Assembly (NCBI RefSeq): GCF_007990525.1
Contig: NZ_AP019823.1
Location: forward strand, 1,798,001-1,862,000
DNA length: 64,000 nucleotides
DNA from: Leptotrichia hofstadii
Lineage (GTDB): Bacteria > Fusobacteriota > Fusobacteriia > Fusobacteriales > Leptotrichiaceae
Direction: 5' to 3'
Shown here: piece after piece, positions 27,244-37,361 of the stretch
Position numbering within the stretch: the stretch's first letter is position 1
How the letters are laid out: each line of letters opens with the position of its first letter
Notes under the pieces: model-generated
Database searches by the model: none
Seen by the model: the letters and a program-made list of their open reading frames with translations, nothing else
Told to the model about the DNA's origin: nothing
Made by a program: the position numbers and the translations under genes

Positions 27244-27340
27244 GAAAAGTATTGTAAACTTTTTTATAAGCTTTAGTGTTTCATTTAGTTATCTAACTAC
27301 ATCTTTTGAAATTAAAATTACACTTGTAAAATTTAACTTT

Positions 27341-28222
27341 TTATTCAATAGTTATTTTCCTTGGAACAACTCTCTTTTTCTGAATAATTTCCCTATCTTT
27401 TCCCAAATTATCCAAAATTTTAACTAGATATTGATAAAGCTCTTCATTACTATAAGTTTTCTGTTCCATCTCCAATTTTAAATTAATATAAGCAATTATA
27501 ACATCTCTTTCCACACTTCCATTTAAACAATTTACATAAAAATTTACATCAAAAATATCTAAATTTGTTTTTTTAGAGGCCTCTTTTCCAAACAATTCTA
27601 AAATTTTAGGATGAAGTGTTCCTAATTCATGTTTTGAAGAATATTTTGTATTTATCAGTTCCAGCAAATTAAAATCACGCCTTAAATCTTTAAAGCTATT
27701 GTAATCATTTCTAAGTTCTGCTCCAACTCTTGTAATAAACCTCGTTATTTCAATTTCTCCGATTTTTTTTCTCCCAGTATTTTCAACATTTTCATAATTT
27801 ATTTCTAATTGATTGTATAAATCAAATCCAGTTTCAACATCATTTTCATTTTTTATTTCAACATTTTCTCCATTATTTAAAATTTCTAACGAAAAATCTG
27901 CACTTCTAACATAAAATTTTCTTTTCTGAAAATCTGAAAATAGATTTAATTTCAAAATATATCTATTCTCAATCTCAGGCATATCAAATTTGTAATCTTC
28001 ATTCATCCAAAAAACTTTACCACCATATTTCACAATTCCTTTTGTTACTGTCACTTGTTTGCTTTCTGCATCTGTAACAAGATTAAATCCCGAAATTATC
28101 CCGTCTTTTCTATCCAGATATAACAGTTCTGTCAATTCTACAGGATTATCCCTCAATAAATCAAGCGCCTGCTTACTTATCACCTGCCCATGCCCAAATA
28201 TTGGATATTTATTCTCAATCAT
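27341..28222 (-). CDS. Baseplate/tail-fibre-like protein, paralogue 2
   Basis: 293 residues, paralogue of 14908-15690 (shared DLLRDNPVE, GKVFWMNEDYKFDMPE, EIEITRFITR, AELRNDYNSFKDLRRDFN, NLDIFDVNFYV, RKITIE). The N-terminal part has the IISGFNLVTD / VTVTKGIVKYGGKVF pattern seen in phage-like structural proteins. It carries about 30 extra residues (ENNVEIKNENDVETGFD-like acidic stretch) before the conserved ITRF motif. It starts 23 bp after the candidate sheath gene, so both form one operon. A baseplate or sheath-accessory role is inferred. Confidence 0.6.
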   Translation of the reverse strand: MIENKYPIFGHGQVISKQALDLLRDNPVELTELLYLDRKDGIISGFNLVTDAESKQVTVTKGIVKYGGKVFWMNEDYKFDMPEIENRYILKLNLFSDFQKRKFYVRSADFSLEILNNGENVEIKNENDVETGFDLYNQLEINYENVENTGRKKIGEIEITRFITRVGAELRNDYNSFKDLRRDFNLLELINTKYSSKHELGTLHPKILELFGKEASKKTNLDIFDVNFYVNCLNGSVERDVIIAYINLKLEMEQKTYSNEELYQYLVKILDNLGKDREIIQKKRVVPRKITIE

Positions 28223-28245
28223 CTTTCCCCCATTTTTTTATCTTA

Positions 28246-30411
28246 CTAATTTTTATTAATTTCAACTTGTAAATTTTTCAAATTTCCTGCAAAAGTTATA
28301 TTTAACTGGCAAATACCATTATCCACATCAATTATATGGGATAAGTCATCCCCTTTTTGCATAATTCCATTTACAAATTTTGTATCTTTTAACCAGACTG
28401 ATTTCTGACTTTCAGGATTTGTACTGAAAAACATATTTAACTTATCTTCCTTGAAGTCTGTCGTTGTAAATCTTAACGTTCTTTCAATATACGTCGTTGT
28501 AAGCGTCTTATAAAGCGGTTCATAGCCTCCATCCAGATTTTTTAACAAAGTTCTTGCTTTATACACAACTATATTCCGTATTTTTTCACGTGCCACATTT
28601 GCATTATCTGATGAAAATACAAATCCATAGTTAAATTGATTTATTCTATCCTTTATTGTATTTGTAAATCCTGATATTTCCTTAGACATTGTTGTTTTTG
28701 CATGATAAGAATTGTCTTTTTCCTCAATGTCAAAACGTACTCCCGGATATTGCGGCGATACGTTTGCAAACCTTTCCTTTAAATAATTTGGACATTGTGT
28801 GGCACCAATTATCCCAGCCGCCACATAAGCCGCATCAACATACACACCTTCTATCCAGAATTTTAACAAATCTTCCTGTTCTTTTGAAAGTGATACCCCT
28901 GTTTCTTCTTCAAATTTCATTTTATAATCCAGCATAACACCTGATTTATCCTTTGGAATTATAGTAAAATTAGGAATTACTGGTATTAAATATTCAGAAT
29001 ATTTTTGATTTTCCAACATTTGGGTCTTTTCAATATATTTATCCACACCCATTGTAGCTAGATTGTCAAACGAAGTTTCAGACTTTCCTTCAAAATTAAA
29101 AAATACTTGAACTCTGTATTCTGCCAGTACAGTCATTAAATTTGTCAAAACGTCAACTGTATTTTTCTCAGTTTTCTCATCTTTTTTGCTCCCCATAAAT
29201 CTTTCACGAACTTTTTTCTCAGATTTTTTCATCTCCAAATCAACATTTGGATAAATTCCAAACCATACTGTATTGTCAAAGTCGTTCTTTTCATTAGTTG
29301 TGTTCAAAAATGCTTTCAATTTATCCTTATTTCCAGCCTTTACAATCATTTCAGGCTTTACATTTGTAATCAAAAGCGTTGGTTTCATAAGCCCCATTCT
29401 CACATCATACTGCTCAAAAAACATTTTCACGCCCAATATTTTTTCAATTAGAGGTTTTGCAATTTTTATAAAATCCTCCTGTGCCGATTTATAAAATGCC
29501 AAATAATTATTATAATTTTCAACTTCCTGCTCAGGATCAACATCCACAAATGTCTTTGCAAGTGGCACAAATGTTCTGACAACCAAATCGCTAATATATT
29601 TATTCGGCTCATCTGTCACATTTTCATAGTCATCCCTAAAAGCCTCAACTAGAGCCGTCGTATTTTTCTCTTCAATCATTGCAAGAGCCGTCTGATTTTC
29701 CTGCTTATACTCAATTACTTCAAGCTCCCCTTTTTCTCCCACTTGAAGCATTCCAAGCTTTATTTTCTCTGACTTAAAATTATTCGTATCATTTCCAATT
29801 AAAAGCCGAGTTTTTATATCTTCAATCGCAAGTGGCAACATTCCAAGCACATTGCTGTAATTTTCTGAAGCTTCTTCAAACTTTGAATTAAGTTTATCTC
29901 CTAACTCCAATTTTTTAGGATTCTCATCATCCAGTTCTTCGTATTTCTGATAAATATACGCAATCTCTTTTCTCGTCTGCTTAATATCCTCGATAACCTT
30001 TTTCGGCGAAATTAACTCCAAAATATTTTCAAACTTAAAATCCACATTCCTGTTACCTTGTGACTTTCTAGCCTCAATCAAAGTACTAAGCATCTTAAAA
30101 AACGTATTCCCATTATTAATCTTAATTTCTGTCACAAGATCCTCAGGCACTCCCTCCGGCTTTTTCAAAATATACTTAATGCTCTGACTCTCTGCATCAA
30201 AATAACTGTACACCTTTGGATCAAATTTTTCCAGAAACTCCTCAAAGCTCCCAACCAAAAGATGCCTGTTAATCTCAATAACATTCTCATCATCCAGCGA
30301 ATCCATATCCCTCGTATCATTGATAAGCGTTAAAATATCCATTTTCTCTGGATTAATTTCCTCAAATAAAATAGTTCGATTAGTCTGATTTATAACATTC
30401 TTATTCCCCAT
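28246..30411 (-). CDS. Candidate contractile sheath protein (TssB/TssC-like fusion?)
   Basis: 721 residues, soluble. Residues about 40-120 (NVIEINRHLLVGSFEEFLEK, INNGNTFFKMLSTLIEARKS) have the layout of TssB small sheath proteins. The remaining 550 residues fit the size of TssC: a conserved-looking core (YVAAGIIGATQCPNYLKERF, FGIYP) and an end (IRNIVVYKARTLLKNL, CQLNITFAGNLKNLQVEI) like the sheath C-terminal domain that forms the outer strand. T6SS normally has separate TssB (about 160) and TssC (about 490) proteins, so a natural fusion would explain the length. This is pattern-based inference; structure prediction would settle it. It heads an operon with the baseplate-like paralogue. Confidence 0.5.
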   Translation of the reverse strand: MGNKNVINQTNRTILFEEINPEKMDILTLINDTRDMDSLDDENVIEINRHLLVGSFEEFLEKFDPKVYSYFDAESQSIKYILKKPEGVPEDLVTEIKINNGNTFFKMLSTLIEARKSQGNRNVDFKFENILELISPKKVIEDIKQTRKEIAYIYQKYEELDDENPKKLELGDKLNSKFEEASENYSNVLGMLPLAIEDIKTRLLIGNDTNNFKSEKIKLGMLQVGEKGELEVIEYKQENQTALAMIEEKNTTALVEAFRDDYENVTDEPNKYISDLVVRTFVPLAKTFVDVDPEQEVENYNNYLAFYKSAQEDFIKIAKPLIEKILGVKMFFEQYDVRMGLMKPTLLITNVKPEMIVKAGNKDKLKAFLNTTNEKNDFDNTVWFGIYPNVDLEMKKSEKKVRERFMGSKKDEKTEKNTVDVLTNLMTVLAEYRVQVFFNFEGKSETSFDNLATMGVDKYIEKTQMLENQKYSEYLIPVIPNFTIIPKDKSGVMLDYKMKFEEETGVSLSKEQEDLLKFWIEGVYVDAAYVAAGIIGATQCPNYLKERFANVSPQYPGVRFDIEEKDNSYHAKTTMSKEISGFTNTIKDRINQFNYGFVFSSDNANVAREKIRNIVVYKARTLLKNLDGGYEPLYKTLTTTYIERTLRFTTTDFKEDKLNMFFSTNPESQKSVWLKDTKFVNGIMQKGDDLSHIIDVDNGICQLNITFAGNLKNLQVEINKN

Positions 30412-30599
30412 TTTCTTTTTAAAGTTATTCTTAATATCATATAAAAATTAATTACTGTAAATCAACTTTTTACAATCCGTTTAAATTAATTTTATACAAT
30501 TTTTCAAATAACTTTATTTTCCCCTTTCTTTTATTTTTAATTTATTTTTAATTATTATAATAATACACTATAATTGAATTTTTGTCAATATATTTCTTC

Positions 30600-31547
30600 T
30601 CATTCTGTATAATAAACATCCTCTCCTTCCCCTTCTATATCTCCATTATTATGAAATATCAAAGATCCTTTTACCTTGCCATTTTGATAATACTCAATAT
30701 ATTTTTTCTTTTTACCGTCCTTATAAAATGTTTCTGAGTGTAGTTTCCCATTCTCAAAATATGTTCTAAATTTTCCATTCCCATTAATTATTTCTCCTTG
30801 ATCTCTTACCGAGCCATCATTATTGTAATCCACCCATTTTCCTTCAATCTTGCCGTTTTTATACATAGTTTCCGAACTTATTCTGCCATTCTTATAGTAA
30901 GTAATATTTTTACCATGAACAATTCCATCCAAATAATTTGTTACAGTTGCCAATTTCCCATTCTCATAATAATACTTTCCTTCTCCATTTCTTTTTCCAT
31001 TCTTAAAATTCTCTTTTACCTCAGTTTCTCCATTATCAAAATATCGTATTTCCTTTCCATTTTGAATATTATTTTTATATTCTAATATCCAATATATTTT
31101 ACCATTCTCATTATACCAGTATTCCTTTCCTTCAAGTTTTCCATTTCTATAATTTGCTTCTCGAAGTTTTGTACCATTTTGAAAAAAAGAAATAGTTTTT
31201 CCTTCTCTCCTATTGTACGAATTATCATCTCTTCCCCAACAATCATATTCATCTGTTGCCTGATATATTTCATTTAATGTTCCGTCTAAATCATGTTGAG
31301 TAATTAAATATATTCCATTATTTTTTTCATGTAAAACTCTGTAATATTTTGCTCTTTCTTTTCCTTTTGTAATATTACAAGAATCATCAAAATATCCAAT
31401 AAATTTCCCTTTTTTCTCAAATTCTTTTATATCTGAAATTATTTTTTGATATTTTTTATCAATTTTATTATCTGCCATACAGGATATATTAAAAAGTACG
31501 AAACAAGTTATTATTATATTTTTTATAACTCTATCTTTTAATTTCAC
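30600..31547 (-). CDS. MORN-type (YwqK-like) repeat lipoprotein
   Basis: 315 residues. The signal peptide ends in the lipobox NISC. From about residue 115 there are at least seven repeats of the form YxNGKxxGK.xYYxNG (GKLEGKEYWYNENGKIYW, GKRNGEGKYYYENGKLA), the MORN_2 type also annotated as YwqK antitoxin. Such repeats form an extended beta solenoid. It starts 30 bp after the large muramidase/M15 effector gene, the classic place of an immunity gene, and would sit in the compartment where that enzyme acts. Immunity is inferred from position and location. Confidence 0.8.
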   Translation of the reverse strand: MKLKDRVIKNIIITCFVLFNISCMADNKIDKKYQKIISDIKEFEKKGKFIGYFDDSCNITKGKERAKYYRVLHEKNNGIYLITQHDLDGTLNEIYQATDEYDCWGRDDNSYNRREGKTISFFQNGTKLREANYRNGKLEGKEYWYNENGKIYWILEYKNNIQNGKEIRYFDNGETEVKENFKNGKRNGEGKYYYENGKLATVTNYLDGIVHGKNITYYKNGRISSETMYKNGKIEGKWVDYNNDGSVRDQGEIINGNGKFRTYFENGKLHSETFYKDGKKKKYIEYYQNGKVKGSLIFHNNGDIEGEGEDVYYTE

Positions 31548-31577
31548 AAATCCATCTCCTTCATTATATTTTTTATC

Positions 31578-34500
31578 TTACTCCTCAAATTTATATCCCA
31601 ATTTATTACCTCTTTTTTTATATTCTCTAAGGTATTCACTCCAATGTTTTCCAAATCTCATTTCGAAATGTGGAAGATCTCTTGTTTTCCAATGACCTCC
31701 CCATTCAAAACCAATTTCTTTCCCAATTTTTGCTATTTTGTTATTTGGATTTTCTAAAAGTTTATAACTGTCTGACTTTCCATTATTGGTTATTTGAACT
31801 ATATCAATTGCCAAGCCATAATTATGATAGCTTTTTCCTGGAGGTGCTTTTATTGCAGTAGTTAAGCCTGCTTGATGCTTGAAATCTCTATAACCATCAG
31901 ATATTCTAAATTTATAACCTAATTCAATTTCTACTCTGTTTATAAAATTTTTCGCATGACATCTAATCCTAGGATCTAATTTTTTTATTCTTTCATTAGT
32001 AACTTTATCCCAAGTGTCTCTACAATCCAATTTCTGATTCTCATGCGGACAAGTTGAACAATTTTTCTTTTCACTTTCTTTTGGTTTTAAGGTTTGAATC
32101 TGTTTTGAATCTGAATTATTTGAAGGGTTATTTGTCTGTCCCACAGACTTAACATCAGAAGTCTTTTTTAATCCATCTTTTATAGTTTGTGTATTATTTT
32201 GTAAATTTTTACTTTCATTTCCATTAATCTGATTCCCAGAGCCATTCTCAACTTTCTTCTGAACACTATTATTCATACTTATCCTACTTGATGATCTATG
32301 AGTCTCATCCCACTCTCCTTGACTGAACGGACATACTGCCACACTTCTCGCATTTTTTCTTATTACATTTAAAATATCATTTGCAGTTGGAGCGTGTTTT
32401 GTAGAAGTATAAAGCATTTTCCCTATTCCAATCCAGTTTGATACATCTGATGATTTTATTCTTTGTTTTGGAACTGCTTTTGCCTGTTTTACATTATTTT
32501 GTATTTTGTAGTTTTGTAATTTTATTTGTCCTGTATTTGTAGTGTTTATATCACTATTTAATTCTGATTCAATCAATTTTTTTGCATTTTCTGTTATAGT
32601 TAGATTTCCAGCCCGCATTAAATAACCATAAGTTATTACTGGAAGCATTTTTGCAGAATAAAAATTTTTTCTTTCATAATCACATAGGCTTAATCCGTGA
32701 TTTTTTACCACTCCTTTTGTATCAAATTTAGGTGCTGATTTTTGTTTTGTTCTTTTATATGCTTCTTTAAAAGCAGAAAATATCCTTTGCCTTAAATATT
32801 TTTCCTTTTCTGAAGTAACTTCCTGATTTGCAATTTGCATTTTTGCCTTATTTTTCGTTATGAAATTTTCTTTATCTTTTTTTTCGGAATCAGTTAATTT
32901 TCTCATTCCAAGCATATTTTTTACATCCTTTGCAAAGTAAGAACGCATATTGTCCATTACCCCAGCTTTATATTTTTTCCATTTAGCATATTTCTGTGCC
33001 TCTTTTTTTAGTTGCGTCTGCATAAAATTATTATTTATATCACTGCAAATATTTATCAGCAATCCGTATTGACAATCTGCATCTCTCTCAGCTTCCTTAA
33101 CTTCTTCCGTTTTGGTAACAGCCGTTCCTACTTCTTTTTGTCCAGCATCATCAATACTTATGATTCCACCGTGCATGCATTGTATAGTAGAAATATCCAG
33201 TAATGCAGGCCTATCTCTCACTTTCACATCTGTATTTTTCTCCCATGTCCCTATTAATGCAGGCTGACAAGTCCCAATAGCACTGCACGATTTAAAAGGC
33301 TGAATATTTGTGTCATTTATATTTGCCTGCTTTGCTCCTTTAAGCATAACTCTATCTTCATTTATTGTTAACCTGCTTATATCCTTTCCAAGCGTACACT
33401 TTAACATGCAGTTAGTATTTACAAACAGCTCTCCAGTAGGATTTATAACATTTTGCAAATCATAAAACGACTTATAAAAAGAATACAAGTCCATAGAATC
33501 AATATTTGCCCCATAATCCCTTAATTCCTTGCTATCCTTAAATAAAGCCTTAATAATGCTTTTATCTTTCTCAAAATCTGAATTATCCCTGTAATTTTCA
33601 TAGACTTCATCTATCAGATTACTTATTTCCCTTATATTTCTTACCTTTATAGCTGATTTTGAAGTTATCCAGTCATTAAGAACAGTTGTCACTCTTATAT
33701 CTTTTCCAATTTTTTCAAGTCTGTCAAATAGCCCCATTTCGCTTTTTGAAGGCAAATCTATTCCCTTGTGTTTTTTTATATACCATAACAAGTAATTTCT
33801 CACTATGTTACTATCTCTATATTTATGGTTATCAAAATACTTAATTTCATTTTCTTCCTTAAATCCAGTCTGAACCTTCAAAAATTCAATTATTATATTA
33901 TCAATCAGCCTTCTTGACAAAGGAAACTGTCTTACCCCATTTTCATCCATAGAATAACTTTTTTCATATTCCAACTCATTTTCTCCAAGTTCTCGTATCA
34001 AATTTTCACATCTTGTCTTTTGCAATTCTGATGGTTGTTTTTTATTAACTTTTATAACAATTTCGTCAACATCCTTTATTCCTTGCATGTATTTATCATA
34101 TTTTTCAGGTAATTGATTTTTTTCAATCTTAACTTCCTCATCTTTCACATGTATCTTAATCACACCCTGTATTTTATCCACATAATCATTTTGCTTCTTA
34201 AATTTATTTACAGGCTTTTTATCAGGAAATTTCACATATTTTGCTGAATATTGGCTAAGCACGTATTCCAGCGACTCTATGCTAGTTTTATTTGGAATAG
34301 GGTACGAATAAATATAATAAATTATATCCTGTATCCGTAAAACTTCATTATTCTCCTCTCTTCCCCTCAAAACATCAAACCCATGCTGTCTTATTACATT
34401 CCCAATGTTTTCGTTGTCTTTTGTTGCCTCATCATACATTTTCAAAATAATATTTATATCTTCCTTATTCTCTTCCAGCACTTTTTTGCCAGTCTTAGTT

Positions 34501-35609
34501 TCCAAATATTTTACATAATTCTGATTATAAAGATTTTCATCTTGAAATTTAGCCTGCAACCTCTTCAAAATAGCTTCTTCAGGATTTACAAAAGCTAATT
34601 CAGGAGCTTTGCTATTTTCATTCCTATCCCTTTTATATTCTTCACTATCCCAGACTTCCTCAAATTTCTGCCCATTAAATGTATATACTCCTGCTTTGCT
34701 GTCATTTTCAGCATTTTCTAGTTTTACAGTATTCGAGGTTGAAGTAAATTTTTGTGTTTGAACTGGTTTTTGCTGAGAATTATTTGAAACATTAGTTTTA
34801 GGTTTCTGCTGAGTTACAGCCTGTTTATTTATGTTTTTGTTATCAGTCTGAGCGTGATTCTTCTCCACAACTTTATGCCCAACTTCGCAATTATCCTTGA
34901 ATCCAATAATTACTGATAAATCGTATCCTGCCAAATTTTCATGATAAAACAGAGATGGAACAGCATTCCCATCAACAGGAATAGCATATTCCCCTTTAAA
35001 ATTATTTTTTAATGCATCATTCATAGCATTCTGCCCACATAAATGCGAAGCGGCAAGCAATCCAGAAGATGTCAGAATAATGCTTTTTCCTCTTAAATCC
35101 TCTGATTTATAGCCTTGTGACTTTTTACTTCTAAATCTTTTATATACTTCTCCATTTTTTCCTTCTATTGGAAGTTTTACTTTTTTTCCTTTTATTTTTT
35201 TTGTTACAGTAGTTTTTCCAAAACAAAGATACTTTGCATCCAATGGAATATTTATTTTTGAGCATATTTTATCTGTATGTTTTTTTACAACCTTCCATCT
35301 TAATACAAGCGATTTCATCATCGCCTCATCCTGAGCAGCAGGATTATTTAAAAAACTTTTCTTGCTTGTCAATTTCCACTTTGTCACAGCTTCACCAATA
35401 AATTTAGTATTTCCCCAAGTCGAACCTTTTGCAAGCCATCCCATATCTATCAACGCATCCGTTCCAAGCTGATACTTCCCAATATATTTCGCATCAGCTT
35501 TATCAATACCGAGTGTATATTCTTTTGTACTTTCGAGTACAGCCAATTTTTCAAAAAATTCAACCGCACTATCCCCAATATCTACCCCATTAAATTTCCT
35601 GTTTACCAC
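31578..35609 (-). CDS. Giant PAAR-like effector: muramidase-like + DUF4280 + M15 peptidase
   Basis: 1343 residues, no signal peptide. N-terminus (about 1-230) is lysozyme/transglycosylase-like: LAVLESTKEYTLGI with a possible catalytic Glu, KYIGKYQLGTDALIDMGWL, SSGLLAASHLCGQ. About 280-320 is a Gln/Asn-rich linker, and about 400-730 is helical. Around 770-870 is a Cys-bearing DUF4280 PAAR-like domain (TNCMLKCTLGKD, PFKSCSAIGTCQPALIG, STIQCMHGGII). The C-terminal M15 D,D/L,D-peptidase has zinc ligands His1262 and Asp1269 in SYHNYGLAIDI and His1314 in DLPHFEMRF. It would cut both glycan strands and stem peptides after delivery on VgrG. The MORN lipoprotein lies 30 bp downstream. Domain calls are by motif. 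Confidence 0.8.
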   Translation of the reverse strand: MVNRKFNGVDIGDSAVEFFEKLAVLESTKEYTLGIDKADAKYIGKYQLGTDALIDMGWLAKGSTWGNTKFIGEAVTKWKLTSKKSFLNNPAAQDEAMMKSLVLRWKVVKKHTDKICSKINIPLDAKYLCFGKTTVTKKIKGKKVKLPIEGKNGEVYKRFRSKKSQGYKSEDLRGKSIILTSSGLLAASHLCGQNAMNDALKNNFKGEYAIPVDGNAVPSLFYHENLAGYDLSVIIGFKDNCEVGHKVVEKNHAQTDNKNINKQAVTQQKPKTNVSNNSQQKPVQTQKFTSTSNTVKLENAENDSKAGVYTFNGQKFEEVWDSEEYKRDRNENSKAPELAFVNPEEAILKRLQAKFQDENLYNQNYVKYLETKTGKKVLEENKEDINIILKMYDEATKDNENIGNVIRQHGFDVLRGREENNEVLRIQDIIYYIYSYPIPNKTSIESLEYVLSQYSAKYVKFPDKKPVNKFKKQNDYVDKIQGVIKIHVKDEEVKIEKNQLPEKYDKYMQGIKDVDEIVIKVNKKQPSELQKTRCENLIRELGENELEYEKSYSMDENGVRQFPLSRRLIDNIIIEFLKVQTGFKEENEIKYFDNHKYRDSNIVRNYLLWYIKKHKGIDLPSKSEMGLFDRLEKIGKDIRVTTVLNDWITSKSAIKVRNIREISNLIDEVYENYRDNSDFEKDKSIIKALFKDSKELRDYGANIDSMDLYSFYKSFYDLQNVINPTGELFVNTNCMLKCTLGKDISRLTINEDRVMLKGAKQANINDTNIQPFKSCSAIGTCQPALIGTWEKNTDVKVRDRPALLDISTIQCMHGGIISIDDAGQKEVGTAVTKTEEVKEAERDADCQYGLLINICSDINNNFMQTQLKKEAQKYAKWKKYKAGVMDNMRSYFAKDVKNMLGMRKLTDSEKKDKENFITKNKAKMQIANQEVTSEKEKYLRQRIFSAFKEAYKRTKQKSAPKFDTKGVVKNHGLSLCDYERKNFYSAKMLPVITYGYLMRAGNLTITENAKKLIESELNSDINTTNTGQIKLQNYKIQNNVKQAKAVPKQRIKSSDVSNWIGIGKMLYTSTKHAPTANDILNVIRKNARSVAVCPFSQGEWDETHRSSSRISMNNSVQKKVENGSGNQINGNESKNLQNNTQTIKDGLKKTSDVKSVGQTNNPSNNSDSKQIQTLKPKESEKKNCSTCPHENQKLDCRDTWDKVTNERIKKLDPRIRCHAKNFINRVEIELGYKFRISDGYRDFKHQAGLTTAIKAPPGKSYHNYGLAIDIVQITNNGKSDSYKLLENPNNKIAKIGKEIGFEWGGHWKTRDLPHFEMRFGKHWSEYLREYKKRGNKLGYKFEE

Positions 35610-35835
35610 AATTAATTTCCCCCTTTTAATTTTAAAACTTTCACAAAACTAATTTTATTAATACTAAAAAAGCTATCACGTCCTTTCTTTTATACTAAAT
35701 ATCTCATTAAAAAACAGAAATTATATTAATAATAAAAAGTTTTAAACTAATAATATGTAATTTAAAATTTATAAAATATTTACTATTTAAACAGAGAATA
35801 GTATAAAATTCTTATTTATAATTACTTTTTATAAA

Positions 35836-37143
35836 CTATTTTAACTGGCTCTTATGTATATAGCCTTTCATATAATAACCTCCCTCTTTATTATAAAAAT
35901 AGACATATTTCCATCCTTCTTCATTTGAAATTTCCTCAACTGCGACATTATTTGCTAATTTATGAATTATTGAACTGTCTGTACCATAACTTTCCCTTAC
36001 ATTAACAACATTTTCCTTTGAAGCCGTAATAAAAGTTTTACCTGTTCTCTTAGATGATATTACTCCAAAATCCCTAAATTCTTCCCTCCACATCTGCTCA
36101 CTTTTCATATCCGTTATTGCATAATTTGTGGCACCACTTGCTGCAACTATTGATAAAAATAGATTATCTCCGTCAATACTTTCTAATTGTGAACTTAGAT
36201 AGGCTGTATCACCTGCAATTTCTTTTCCATTTTTCATAAAAACTATTTGACTATTTGACTTTCCAGCATAAGCATACGGCAATGAAATAACATATATTTC
36301 ATATTGTTTATTTTTAAAACCTTCCACCGTTTTTATTTTATGCTCTTCTTCGTCAATTATCTTATTGTAATCTTTTATTGTTTCTTGAATTTGTTTTGGA
36401 ACTTTATCTATTGAAATTTCTTTTACAGAAAGACTATTTACAATTTTAACAGTTTCAAAACTATTTATTTTACTTTCAAATTCTGAAAAATTAGGATATT
36501 TTGCTACATTTTCTCTCTTTGCAGTAAGTTCCGGGTATCTTTGCTCAATAAATATTTTTTCAGGAATCATAAAATTACGATAATTTTCATATACATAATC
36601 CACTATTTCTTTTGGAACTTCACGTAATTCCAGCCTTTTTAAGTTTTTTAATTGAGAAATTTCGTCAACGCCATTTTTTAATGGATTAAAACTTACATCC
36701 AAGTGTTCGAGCTTTGTTAATTTTCCAATCCCTCTAATATCACTTATTTTATTGTTATGTATCCATAATTCCCTTAAATTTGGCAAATTTAATAACGGCT
36801 TTACATCTTCTATCTGATTGAAATTTATTTTCAATACTTCCAGCTTCTTTAGGTTTTCCAGTGGTTTTATATCTTTTATTTTATTCCAGCGTAAATCAAG
36901 AATTTTTACATTTTTGTAATTTGCAATGCAGTTTATCTCCTCCAGTTCTTTATTTTTCAATTCTATTCTTTCAGCGTTAATACTGTACTTTCCTACTTCT
37001 GTACAGCTTTTTGCATTTTTAGAACTTGTCTGAATTTGTGCCATTTGTTCATTTGCATTCCTGTTTTCTTTCAACTCTTCGCTTTTACTGTTACTGCAAG
37101 CCATAAATACTATAAAAATTAGTATTCCCAGTATTTTTCTCAT
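35836..37143 (-). CDS. LRR + SH3 lipoprotein
   Basis: 435 residues from ATG 37143 (AGGAGG upstream). Lipobox MACS. Residues about 55-180 have SDS22-type leucine-rich repeats (VKILDLRWNKIKDIKPLENL, NLRELWIHNNKISDIRGI). A central domain of about 180 residues is unassigned. The C-terminus (about 370-435) is a bacterial SH3 domain (VVNVRESYGTDSSIIHKL, GWKYVYFYNKEGGYYMKGYI) of a kind that often binds peptidoglycan. It lies 227 bp upstream of the giant effector on the same strand and resembles the LRR lipoprotein beside the Tae4-like gene. A second immunity factor or a cell-surface protein are both possible. Confidence 0.8.
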   Translation of the reverse strand: MRKILGILIFIVFMACSNSKSEELKENRNANEQMAQIQTSSKNAKSCTEVGKYSINAERIELKNKELEEINCIANYKNVKILDLRWNKIKDIKPLENLKKLEVLKINFNQIEDVKPLLNLPNLRELWIHNNKISDIRGIGKLTKLEHLDVSFNPLKNGVDEISQLKNLKRLELREVPKEIVDYVYENYRNFMIPEKIFIEQRYPELTAKRENVAKYPNFSEFESKINSFETVKIVNSLSVKEISIDKVPKQIQETIKDYNKIIDEEEHKIKTVEGFKNKQYEIYVISLPYAYAGKSNSQIVFMKNGKEIAGDTAYLSSQLESIDGDNLFLSIVAASGATNYAITDMKSEQMWREEFRDFGVISSKRTGKTFITASKENVVNVRESYGTDSSIIHKLANNVAVEEISNEEGWKYVYFYNKEGGYYMKGYIHKSQLK

Positions 37144-37314
37144 TTTGCCTCCTGTTATGTTATTATTTTTAATTAACAAAAAATTTATTCTCTATAAATA
37201 TTTTTATATTTATTCATTTTATTTTAATTTATATAATAATACCTTATGTTTTAACTTTTGTCAATAAAAAAAATGATTTTTTAAAAAAAATTTTACATTA
37301 TTTTGAAAAAGTAC

Positions 37315-37343
37315 TTGTAATTATAGTAAAAAAGTGATATTAT
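37315..37343 (+). promoter_or_regulatory. Promoter of riboflavin operon
   Basis: TTGTAA, 17-bp spacer, TATTAT, ending about 20 bp before the FMN riboswitch. Confidence 0.55.
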
Positions 37344-37361
37344 TAATTTAGAAATAAATTT

